From Ardenticatenaceae bacterium (GTDB lineage Bacteria > Chloroflexota > Anaerolineae > Promineifilales > Promineifilaceae): 16,007 nt of DNA. This document shows, in pieces, positions 1 through 7,888 of this stretch (positions within the stretch are counted from its first letter, which is position 1; every line of letters starts with the position of its first letter). The notes under the pieces are model-generated. The model did not search any database. It was not told the origin of the DNA and saw only the letters and a list, made by a program, of their open reading frames with translations. A program made the translations under genes and the position numbers. Where the stretch lies: the NCBI GenBank assembly GCA_020634495.1, contig JACKBR010000077.1, positions 1 through 16,007 on the forward strand. The letters run 5' to 3'.

Positions 1-2663
1 ATACCGAGATTGAGCAAACTCAATGCAGTTGAAGGATGACGTTCTCCCAAACTTTGGCAACGAATATTGTATGCTCGTTTATGATAATCCAGAGCAACTG
101 CATAGTCACCATGTTGAGCGGCTGAATAGCCCAAGTTGTTGAGGGATATGGCAATGTAGGGGCTGTTTGCTGGCAATATATTTTCGCGAATGTTTAAAGA
201 TCGTATATTGGCGGCCTCGCTTTCTGCAAACAAATTCATATCTCTTAGTAAAAGCCCCATATTTTGTAAGGTCAACGCTATTTGCTGTTCATCTGGTGGG
301 GATAGTTGTTCATAAATTGCCAACGCTTGCTCATAATAAGACTTTGCGGTATCGCGAGAACCTGCACGCCGATGAAGAATAGCGAGATTATTAACCGCTT
401 GAGCGGTAAGTGTATGGTTTTCACCCAATGCCTGCCTGCGAATGGCTAATACCTCTTCATACATAGGCCACGCTTGCTCTAGCTGCCCTGTTTCCCACAT
501 TAATGTACCCAGAATAGCCAGCAAATCAGCCAGGATAAGATCCTTTTCAAGTAGCAAGTCACGGCGTGCAGCAACGGCCGTTTCCAAAATTTCTTTAGAC
601 GCCTCACTCGCTCCAATGTCCCGCAGGTGTCGCCCCCACCACAAAGGCAGCTGCGTTCCCCACTCATCCCCTCGCGCCAGCCCTTTGTGTACCAGCCATT
701 GCAGATGTGCCGGATTGATGGGCAGATTCCCCAAAAAGCGCGTCTGCGCAAATTGTGCTGCCAGCAATTTTATGACTTGCCGCTCAACGGCCGTTCGTCC
801 TTCCACTACGTATGGTTCAGACAATTCTGCCTCGGAATAGGTGGCAATTAAACGGTGCACCTGTACACTTTCTGACCCGACCTCGCGCATAATACCCAGC
901 ATGAGCAATCGAGTCAGGCCATCCATGGCTAATAACTCCAGCATTAAATCATCTGCTTCATCCAGTACACAGGCCAGAAGCAAATGCTTGGGAATCGCTT
1001 CATGATGAGCGAAGGCGATGGCACTGGCCAAAATACGTAACGCCATCCTATCTGCTTCATCATTGGCATTTAGCTGCTTGAAGTTGAGAGCAAAGGTGCG
1101 GGCGATATTCAGCTCATGTCCCGTGGGCGAATGTGTCACCCCCCGTCCCTGTAATGATGGATGCTGCAACAGCCCTATATCCCGCAGCTGATGCAAATAT
1201 TGAGCAGGCGTTATCTGTTGATAACGGCGCAAAAAGCCACCGGCTAAATAGAGGGCTAAGGGTAAATCCCCGCTTTCAGCTGCGATTTCATCTGCTGTTG
1301 ACACATCTATACCGGCGATTAGCTTTTGCAGCATCCGGATACTTTCTGAACGCGCTAAATGGTGCAATGGGAGAGGCATCACCCCTAGTTCAGGTGACCA
1401 TATACCTCGCTTCGAGGTGATCAAGATACGACACCCGCCCGTTACCGGTAACCATTGCGTGAGCAACGTTTCCTCTTCACAGGTGTCAAAAACAAGCAGA
1501 CGCGGAATGGGTTCTTGCCACGCTTTGAGCACGCGTGCCACTTTATCCTTTTGAGTGAGTCGCTCTGCATCTTGATAAAGCCCTAATCCGCGTTCACCTC
1601 CAATCAGCATCACCTCTTCAGCAACGTTCTTATCATCGGCAAAGCTCAGCCAAAAGACACCGCCGGGGAAGAAACGGCCGTAACGATAACAAAACTCCAC
1701 CGCCAACTGCGTCTTGCCCAGACCCCCTATCCCCGTAATGGCCACTGCTCGTTGACCCGCATCCCCCTCCGCGGGCAGCAATGCCTGCCCAATCTCCAGC
1801 AATATGTCTTGGCGACCTACAAAATCCTGGTTGCGCTGGTATGGCACATACGTATGGCTCGGTAGATTGCCTGGTTCAGGCAGTTCGTAGGGAGCAGGTG
1901 GCCTGGTAGGAAGTCCAACAACGGTGTTCCAAGCGACGCCCCCGCCGTGTGTTTCTTTAAACGTTTCAATCTGGGTGACCAACTGGCGCGTCTCGTCCAT
2001 TGGCTCCACGCCCAGCTCCTCCCAAAGCCGCTGTCGGCTGACCGCGTATTGTTGCAGAGAGACATCAATTTGTCCGCTGGCGGCCAACAGTTGCAGCAAA
2101 TAACGGAGCGCCTCTTCATCCAACTCATCCAATGCCAGCCAGCGTTGGGCTAAAGCAACCCCCTTCACCCAATCCTGTTGTTCCTGATAAACACCACACA
2201 GTTGGCGAAATGCGCCAACCACTCGCCGCCGCAGCTTCTCACGGGTAAGCAGCAGCCACTCATTAAAACGCGGCGCATCTTCAAGATAGAAGCCGTCCAG
2301 TAAATCTCCCTGATACAAAGGAAGGACAGAGGCAATTTCGCCGCTGTCCAGCCCGGTAAGCAGTTGGTTGTAATCGATGGAAACGGCCGTTTCCACCGGA
2401 AAGCGCACCTGCTTGCGCGTCACTTCTAACTCCGGTACCCATTTACGCAGGCGGGCCAGCAGGGCGCGTAAATTTTGCAATGATTGGGCGGTTGAGGTGG
2501 CATCCCAGAGCAAATCTGCCAGCATCTCTCTGGGCTGAGAAGCATTGGTGACAAGCAAATAGGCCAGCAGCGCACATCCTTTGTTCGACTTCATCACCTT
2601 TGAAATCTCACCCGCTTCATTTTCTATTTGCAAAATGCCCAACAATTTGATTCGCAACGTCAT
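1..2663 (-). CDS. SARP/BTAD transcriptional regulator with NB-ARC NTPase and TPR domains (3' end outside window)
   Basis: The minus-strand frame is open without a stop from ATG 2663 to the left edge (887 codons), so the protein is C-terminally incomplete here. Residues about 1-95 look like the winged-helix DNA-binding part and about 95-240 the bacterial transcriptional activation (BTAD) domain (LYQGDLLDGFY, ALRYLLQLLAASGQ, LWEELGVEP). Next comes an NB-ARC/STAND NTPase: FVGRQD at 281, Walker A GIGGLGKT at 311-318, Walker B-like LLVFD at 389-393, CRILITSKR at 411-419 and the GLPL-like GDLPLAL at 465-471. From about 715 there are TPR units (QAVNNLAILHRRAG, YYEQALAIYEQ, ISLNNLGYSAAQHGDYAVALDYHKRA). 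Family knowledge: such proteins bind DNA through the N-terminus, with the NTPase and TPRs probably sensing a signal. ATG 2663 is the only possible start, because an in-frame TAA lies four codons upstream. Divergent neighbours carry SARP-like operators, making them likely targets. The signal is unknown. Confidence 0.93.
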   Translation of the reverse strand, partial: MTLRIKLLGILQIENEAGEISKVMKSNKGCALLAYLLVTNASQPREMLADLLWDATSTAQSLQNLRALLARLRKWVPELEVTRKQVRFPVETAVSIDYNQLLTGLDSGEIASVLPLYQGDLLDGFYLEDAPRFNEWLLLTREKLRRRVVGAFRQLCGVYQEQQDWVKGVALAQRWLALDELDEEALRYLLQLLAASGQIDVSLQQYAVSRQRLWEELGVEPMDETRQLVTQIETFKETHGGGVAWNTVVGLPTRPPAPYELPEPGNLPSHTYVPYQRNQDFVGRQDILLEIGQALLPAEGDAGQRAVAITGIGGLGKTQLAVEFCYRYGRFFPGGVFWLSFADDKNVAEEVMLIGGERGLGLYQDAERLTQKDKVARVLKAWQEPIPRLLVFDTCEEETLLTQWLPVTGGCRILITSKRGIWSPELGVMPLPLHHLARSESIRMLQKLIAGIDVSTADEIAAESGDLPLALYLAGGFLRRYQQITPAQYLHQLRDIGLLQHPSLQGRGVTHSPTGHELNIARTFALNFKQLNANDEADRMALRILASAIAFAHHEAIPKHLLLACVLDEADDLMLELLAMDGLTRLLMLGIMREVGSESVQVHRLIATYSEAELSEPYVVEGRTAVERQVIKLLAAQFAQTRFLGNLPINPAHLQWLVHKGLARGDEWGTQLPLWWGRHLRDIGASEASKEILETAVAARRDLLLEKDLILADLLAILGTLMWETGQLEQAWPMYEEVLAIRRQALGENHTLTAQAVNNLAILHRRAGSRDTAKSYYEQALAIYEQLSPPDEQQIALTLQNMGLLLRDMNLFAESEAANIRSLNIRENILPANSPYIAISLNNLGYSAAQHGDYAVALDYHKRAYNIRCQSLGERHPSTALSLLNLG

Positions 2664-2671
2664 TAGTGCGA

Positions 2672-2677
2672 ATTATA
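2672..2677 (-). promoter_or_regulatory. -10 box of a probable leaderless promoter for the SARP-type regulator
   Basis: On the minus strand a perfect TATAAT is followed by exactly 8 bases and then the ATG at 2663. A transcript from this box would begin at or within a base or two of the start codon. No Shine-Dalgarno sequence lies at normal distance (the nearest, AGAGGAAA, is about 19 bases upstream). No good -35 box is seen, which would fit an activator-dependent or weak promoter. The position is an inference from spacing only. Confidence 0.5.
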
Positions 2678-2713
2678 ACAAATTTCCTCTTTCAGAATAC
2701 CTTTGCCTCCCTG

Positions 2714-2754
2714 CATATCACGTTCGCGTCACGATTGTTTTTATAAACTGCAAA
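2714..2754 (+). promoter_or_regulatory. SARP-type operator/promoter, copy 1 (upstream of the small protein gene)
   Basis: Two heptamers, TCACGTT (2718-2724) and TCACGAT (2729-2735), are separated by CGCG, giving an 11-bp period. Eight bases after the second heptamer comes TAAACT (2744-2749), a plausible -10 box. SARP regulators such as ActII-ORF4, DnrI and AfsR are known to bind heptameric direct repeats with 11-bp period placed 8 bp upstream of the -10, replacing a -35 box. The element matches copy 2 at 3058-3098 in 35 of 41 positions. It lies between the SARP-type gene and the first rightward gene, so it could also affect the regulator's own promoter. Confidence 0.65.
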
Positions 2755-2813
2755 ACAAGGATAGAGAAGGAAATTTTTAGCATCGCAGACATCATACGTA
2801 AACCAATAGGAAA

Positions 2814-3035
2814 ATGAAAAGCATGGGTATACAACAATACAAAGCCTTTTTACTCAGATTACAGCGCGATGAAGGCCAACCCCAGTGGCGGGCGACCATT
2901 GAAAATGCCCAAACCGGCGAACGGCTTCGCTTTGCCGACCAAAATCAAATGCTGCGCTACTTACTAAACGATTTGACGGACATATCACCGGCAGCCAATA
3001 AACCGACAAGTCAGGTAGACAGCGGCGAAAATTGA
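2814..3035 (+). CDS. Small conserved-looking protein of unknown function (73 aa)
   Basis: A short, mostly polar protein without signal peptide or membrane segment, hence probably cytoplasmic. Its core reads FLLRLQRDEGQPQWRATIENAQTGERLRF followed by an amphipathic segment MLRYLLNDL; I recall similar small proteins with a W-R-A...TGER...F-A core in Chloroflexota, but no function is known to me. A weak AGG lies at 2808-2810, only 3 bases from ATG 2814 and 12 from the alternative ATG 2823, so the start could be either (73 or 70 residues). The gene has its own SARP-like promoter element at 2714-2754, giving a 5' leader of roughly 60 bases. A second copy of the element follows it before the giant protein gene. 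It may be co-regulated with that protein; a role as chaperone, anti-activator or co-regulator would be pure speculation. Confidence 0.7.
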   Translation: MKSMGIQQYKAFLLRLQRDEGQPQWRATIENAQTGERLRFADQNQMLRYLLNDLTDISPAANKPTSQVDSGEN

Positions 3036-3057
3036 GAATGAAAAACAGGTTCATCCC

Positions 3058-3098
3058 CATATCACGATCGCGTCACGTTTGATTTTGTACACTGCCAA
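3058..3098 (+). promoter_or_regulatory. SARP-type operator/promoter, copy 2 (upstream of the giant repeat protein)
   Basis: Heptamers TCACGAT (3062-3068) and TCACGTT (3073-3079) are separated by CGCG, and TACACT (3088-3093) lies 8 bases downstream as -10 box. Of the six differences from copy 1 at 2714-2754, two exchange A and T at the sixth heptamer position, leaving the TCACGWT consensus intact. The predicted transcript starts near 3100, leaving a leader of about 90 bases before ATG 3194. Confidence 0.65.
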
Positions 3099-3193
3099 TC
3101 GATTGAATTTACTACAGAAAAAAGGCAAGAAAAATGATTGTACGAACACGCCATAATCCCAATCTTCAAGTTATCGCTACAAAGGAGACCATA

Positions 3194-6100
3194 ATGAGCA
3201 TGACTACCATGAAACGACTATTAATCATCTGTATACTTGGTCTGAGCCTGTTTGCTCTGGCTGGGCTGCACCCCGCCCGCGTTGGTGCGGCCCCATTGCG
3301 CCAGACAGGCTGCACCCTGCCCGCCACTGTCACCACTGCCGACCAGTTATACGACTGCATCACCGCGGCCAATGCCGGCAGCGGCGGGACCATCACCCTG
3401 GACGCGGACATCAACCTGACCGACCTGACCACCAGCCCGCTGCCGCAGATCACCAGCGAAATCACACTGGAAGGGGATGGCCACACCATCGATGGTGGTT
3501 GGAATGGCACGCCCGGCAGCGGTATGCAAATCTTCTCCGTGGCCGGCACCGGCGATTTCACCGTCAACCAGGCCACCCTGCAACACGGTGAAGCAACCAA
3601 CGGGGGTGCGATCTACAACGATGGCGGCACACTGACGGTCACCAACAGCACTATCTCCGACAACTCCGCAAGCGATAATGGTGGTGCCATATACACTGCC
3701 GGGTATTATGCCACACTACTGACAGTGAGTAATAGCACCTTCTCCGGCAACTCCGCAAGCAATTATGGTGGTGCCATATACAATGCCCGGTATGCCACAC
3801 TGACAGTGAGTAATAGCACCTTCTCCGGCAACTCCGCAAGCGATGCTGGTGGTGCCATATACAATGCCGAGACTTATGCCACACTGACAGTGAGTAATAG
3901 CACCTTCTCCGGCAACTCCGCAAGCAAATATGGTGGTGCCATATACAATGTTCCGGATAGCACACTGACAGTGAGTAATAGCACCTTCTCCGGCAACTCC
4001 GTAAACTATGCTGGCGGCGCCATCGAAAACCGCGGTACGCTGACAGTGAGCAACAGCACCTTCTCTGGCAACAATGCTAACGACGGCGGCGCCATCGAAA
4101 GCTTCTACGGCACGGCGACGATCACCAACAGCACCTTCTCCGGCAACAATGCTGACTTCTTCGGCGGCGCCATCTACAGTTTCGGCAGGGTGACATATCT
4201 GGCGGGAAATATTTTTGTGGCTGGCGCAAGGGGCGACAACTGCAACGGCAGTCTCCGTGATAACGGCTACAATCTGTCGGATGACACAAGCTGCATCAAC
4301 GGCGGCCCTGGCTCCGTGACCAATGCCACCTTGAATCTCGGGCCGCTCGCCGATAATGGCGGCCCCACACAAACACGCCTGCCCGGCGCAGGCAGCGACG
4401 CCATCGGCGCCATCCCCGCCTGGCATGCTATCAATAATAATGGCACAGCCCTGGCTTGTAACGGTAGCACCACGGATCAAACGGGCAATAGCCGCCCCCT
4501 TACTGCGGGAACTGCCTGCACGAGCGGCGCAGTGGAAGTGGCTCCAATATTCACCAGCCTGACCATTATCAAGGATGCCAATCCAGCTATCGGCACCGAT
4601 TTTGATTTCACCATCAACTCAGAACCGCTGACATCCTACAGTGGCAGCACCAGCGGCAACCCGTTCTGGACGCGACCGAATGAAGGCGGAACCTGTACGC
4701 TCTCTACCAACTCCGTGCGCTACCATGTGCAAGCCTTTATGGTGGATACCAGCGGAGTTTACAATTTGCTCAGCGTGCAAGGCTACAACGGCTATATCCA
4801 TCTCTATCAAGATGGCTTTAATCCGCTCGATCAATGCACAAATTACGTCAATGGTAACGATGATGGTCTTACCAACAACACCTCTCTACTCGACCAAATC
4901 CTGGAAGCCGGTCGGGTCTACTATCTGGTCACCAGCGGTTTTGCCGCAGCTAACGCAGGCAGCTTTACCAACTCTATCACCGGTGTAGGCACGGTGTATA
5001 CATTGGCCTCTTCATTTACGCTCGACGATGCTGTCCCCGATGATGGCGATGATATTAGCGCCAGCACCACATTTGTGGTCGACCCCCGCACCTTCAGCAT
5101 CACCGAACTCCTGCCCAACAACGCCTGGAACCTGACCGGCGCAACCTGTACCGGGGCCAGCGGCAGTGTCAGCCTGACCGATGAAACCCTGTCGGTCGAG
5201 GTCGGCACTGGCGAGACGGTTGCCTGCACGTTTACCAACGAATCGCTCTGCCCGGCAGACTGGACGGTCTCAACCGCCAATGAACTGTCCGCCTGTATCA
5301 CCCTGGCGAATACCAACGAGAGCCCCAGCCCCACCGCCGATACGATCACGCTGGGTGCAGATATCGCCCTGACGACGCTGACCACCAGCCCCTTGCCGCA
5401 GATCACCTCTGAGATCACAGTTGAAGGCGCGGGCTATGCCATCGATGGCGGCAGCAGTATGCGCATCTTCTCTGTGGCTACGACCGGCGATTTCACCGTC
5501 AACCAGGCCACCCTGCGCAACGGTGCGTCGGCAGGCGATGGCAACAATGGCGGCGGTGCCATCTTCAACGCGGGCAGCACGGCAGTCACCGCCGTCACCT
5601 TCTCTACCAACACCGCCCCCGGGCTTGATGGCGGGGGAGCAGTCTGGAACGATCACTATGGCGCGACCTTCTCCGCTACGGACAGCACCTTCTCCGGCAA
5701 CTCCGCCGGTTTCGCTGGAGCGGTCCTGAATGGATTTTCCAGCACGATGATGTTGAAGAACAGTACCTTCACCGGCAACTCCGCCGGTCAGGCTGGCGCT
5801 GTCGTGAACTGGGATGGTGCTACGATGACCCTGACGAACAGCACTTTCTCTGGCAACTCAGCGACCGAATACGGTGGTGCCCTGGCGAACTTCGGCTCAC
5901 CATTCACCACCATCCTGAGCGCCACCAACAACACATTCGTCGACAACACGGCCGATGACAGCACGATTTACAACTCCGGGACCCTGCATCTGGCGGGCAA
6001 TCTCCTGGCGGCCGGGACGAGCGGGGACAACTGTTTCGGGGAGGCCGGCAGCACGCTCAGCGACAACGGTTACAACCTGTCGGATGACGCTTCGTGCGGT

Positions 6101-7888
6101 TTCAGTGGCACATCGGCAGATAACGCCACCCTGAACCTGGGCGCGCTGGCGGACAATGGTGGCCCCACACTGACGCATCTACCCGGTGCGGGCAGTGACG
6201 CCATCGGCGTCATCCCCAACGGCACCACCATCAGCAACAACAGTACCACCTGGACCTGCGATGATGCGGATCCCTTCACCGATCAACGGGGGGTGTCACG
6301 CCCGATCACGCTGGCGACTGCCTGTACAGCCGGCGCGGTCGAAGTGGCACTGCCCCCACTTTGCCCCTCCTGGACAGCAAGCACCGCCGATGAGCTGTAC
6401 GACTGCCTCACCCTGGCGAATGCGAACGAAAGCCCCAGTCCCACCGCGGATACCATCACGCTGGGCGCGGACATCAACCTGACCGACCTGACCACCAGCC
6501 CCCTACCGCAGATTGGGTCTGAGATCACGGTCGAGGGCGCGGGCTACGCCATCGATGGCGGCGGCAGCGTGCGCCTCTTCAATGTGCAATCCGGCGGCAA
6601 TTTCACAATCAGCCAGGCCACGTTGCAAAACGGCTCGGCGACCAACGGCGGCGGCATTGCGAACAATGGAGGTACGCTGGTGGTGGCCAACAGCAGCATC
6701 ATCAGTAACTCGGCCACTTATGGCGGCGGCATCGGAAACTATAGCGCCGGCACGGCGACCGTGATCAACAGCACCCTCTCCGGCAATTCGGCGATTATCG
6801 GCGGCGGTGGTATTGAGAACAAGGGTACGCTGACGGTGGTCAACAGCACCTTTTCCGGCAACCTGGCGCCCAGCGGCGGTGGCATTGATAACTATACCGT
6901 GTTGACGATGACCAACAGCACCTTCTCCGGCAACTCGGCAATCGGCCTCATCAACAGCTTCGGCACGGTGCACCTGGCGGGGAATATTTTTGCCGCCGGC
7001 GCAAGTGGCGACAACTGTGTCAACGACGGCACGCTCTATGATAACGGCTACAATCTGTCGGATGATACCACTTGCACCGACGACGGTACTGGCTCAGTGA
7101 GCAACGCCACCCTGAACTTGGGGCCGCTGGCGGACAACGGCGGTCCCACACAAACGCATCTGCCCGGTGCGGGCAGCGACGCCATCGGTGCGATCCCCAA
7201 CGGCACCACCATCAGCAACAACGGCACCATTTGGACCTGTGACCAGTCGACCACCGACCAGCGCGGCGTGGCACGCCCGATCAACAGTGGCGATGCCTGT
7301 ACGGCCGGTGCGGTGGAAGTAGCGCCGTTCCAAAACGCAGCACCGGTAGCTGTGGACGACAGCGCGACGACCGATGAGGATACGGCCGTAACAATCGATG
7401 TCCTGGCCAATGACTCAGACAGTGATGGCGACAGCCTGACCGTAGAGAGCGTAACCGACCCAACCAATGGTACCGTTGTTAACAATGGTACGGATGTGAC
7501 CTACACGCCGAACGCCAACTTCAACGGTGTTGACAGCTTCAGCTACACCGTCAGCGACGGCAACGGCGGCAGCGACACGGCCACGGTGACGATCACGGTC
7601 AACGGGGTGAACGATGCGCCAGTGGCCAATGATGACAGCGCGACAACTGATGAAGATACGGCCGTAACAATCGATGTCCTGGCCAATGACTCAGACAGTG
7701 ATGGCGACAGCCTGACCGTAGAGAGCGTAACTCACCCAACCAATGGTACGGCCGTCAACAACGCTACGGATGTGACTTACACGCCGGACGCAGGCTTTGC
7801 AACGGCGCGACGGCTTCAGCTACACCGTCAGCGATGGCAACGGCGGCAGCGACACGGCCACGGTGACGATCACGGGTCAACGCGGTGA
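3194..7888 (+). CDS. Secreted beta-helix / choice-of-anchor Q / VCBS-like repeat protein, N-terminal 1,564 residues
   Basis: The start is set at ATG 3194 because AAAGGAG (3181-3187) lies 6 bases upstream and a signal peptide begins there (MKRLLIICILGLSLFALAG, probable cleavage near residue 33, VGA-A); a further in-frame ATG at 3134 lacks these. Module A (about 40-450) has seven Pmp-type units (NSTFSGNSA, GGAIYN) ending in a choice-of-anchor Q pattern (NLGPLADNGGPTQT...GSDAIG...TDQ...RP...GAVEV). Residues about 453-685 form a prealbumin-like domain interrupted by another domain at about 475-604. Modules B (685-1053) and C (1053-1375) repeat the A pattern with five and four Pmp units. From about 1380 come VCBS/cadherin-like repeats (DDSATTDEDTAVTIDVLANDSDSD). 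The last 28 or so residues after DAGFA are out of frame. Family knowledge points to an extracellular adhesin or surface protein. No catalytic motif was seen. Confidence 0.85.
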   Translation: MSMTTMKRLLIICILGLSLFALAGLHPARVGAAPLRQTGCTLPATVTTADQLYDCITAANAGSGGTITLDADINLTDLTTSPLPQITSEITLEGDGHTIDGGWNGTPGSGMQIFSVAGTGDFTVNQATLQHGEATNGGAIYNDGGTLTVTNSTISDNSASDNGGAIYTAGYYATLLTVSNSTFSGNSASNYGGAIYNARYATLTVSNSTFSGNSASDAGGAIYNAETYATLTVSNSTFSGNSASKYGGAIYNVPDSTLTVSNSTFSGNSVNYAGGAIENRGTLTVSNSTFSGNNANDGGAIESFYGTATITNSTFSGNNADFFGGAIYSFGRVTYLAGNIFVAGARGDNCNGSLRDNGYNLSDDTSCINGGPGSVTNATLNLGPLADNGGPTQTRLPGAGSDAIGAIPAWHAINNNGTALACNGSTTDQTGNSRPLTAGTACTSGAVEVAPIFTSLTIIKDANPAIGTDFDFTINSEPLTSYSGSTSGNPFWTRPNEGGTCTLSTNSVRYHVQAFMVDTSGVYNLLSVQGYNGYIHLYQDGFNPLDQCTNYVNGNDDGLTNNTSLLDQILEAGRVYYLVTSGFAAANAGSFTNSITGVGTVYTLASSFTLDDAVPDDGDDISASTTFVVDPRTFSITELLPNNAWNLTGATCTGASGSVSLTDETLSVEVGTGETVACTFTNESLCPADWTVSTANELSACITLANTNESPSPTADTITLGADIALTTLTTSPLPQITSEITVEGAGYAIDGGSSMRIFSVATTGDFTVNQATLRNGASAGDGNNGGGAIFNAGSTAVTAVTFSTNTAPGLDGGGAVWNDHYGATFSATDSTFSGNSAGFAGAVLNGFSSTMMLKNSTFTGNSAGQAGAVVNWDGATMTLTNSTFSGNSATEYGGALANFGSPFTTILSATNNTFVDNTADDSTIYNSGTLHLAGNLLAAGTSGDNCFGEAGSTLSDNGYNLSDDASCGFSGTSADNATLNLGALADNGGPTLTHLPGAGSDAIGVIPNGTTISNNSTTWTCDDADPFTDQRGVSRPITLATACTAGAVEVALPPLCPSWTASTADELYDCLTLANANESPSPTADTITLGADINLTDLTTSPLPQIGSEITVEGAGYAIDGGGSVRLFNVQSGGNFTISQATLQNGSATNGGGIANNGGTLVVANSSIISNSATYGGGIGNYSAGTATVINSTLSGNSAIIGGGGIENKGTLTVVNSTFSGNLAPSGGGIDNYTVLTMTNSTFSGNSAIGLINSFGTVHLAGNIFAAGASGDNCVNDGTLYDNGYNLSDDTTCTDDGTGSVSNATLNLGPLADNGGPTQTHLPGAGSDAIGAIPNGTTISNNGTIWTCDQSTTDQRGVARPINSGDACTAGAVEVAPFQNAAPVAVDDSATTDEDTAVTIDVLANDSDSDGDSLTVESVTDPTNGTVVNNGTDVTYTPNANFNGVDSFSYTVSDGNGGSDTATVTITVNGVNDAPVANDDSATTDEDTAVTIDVLANDSDSDGDSLTVESVTHPTNGTAVNNATDVTYTPDAGFATARRLQLHRQRWQRRQRHGHGDDHGSTR
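3722..4090 (+). repeat. Tandem 75-84 bp repeats encoding Pmp-type beta-helix rungs
   Basis: The string ACAGTGAGTAATAGCACC or a near copy starts at 3722, 3803, 3887, 3968 and 4043, i.e. spacings of 81, 84, 81 and 75 bases. Each unit encodes 25-28 residues with the pattern TLTVSNSTFSGNSAS-GGAIYN. The DNA identity between units is much higher than protein function requires, so the units were duplicated or homogenised recently. Lengths are all multiples of three, so the frame is kept. Confidence 0.85.

Noticed and set aside
442..840. Plus-strand frame of 132 codons within the first 2.6 kb
   Set aside because: It lies antisense to the continuous minus-strand regulator frame, whose domains are clear; the peptide has no recognisable features.
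3134..3193. Upstream ATG at 3134 as start of the giant protein
   Set aside because: It would put 20 polar residues before the signal peptide and lacks a good ribosome site, while ATG 3194 has AAAGGAG at ideal spacing.
3651..4480. Minus-strand open frames (104 and 254 codons) with regular internal repeats
   Set aside because: They mirror the in-frame 75-84 bp repeats of the plus-strand gene; no ribosome site, and composition follows the repeat, not a protein family.
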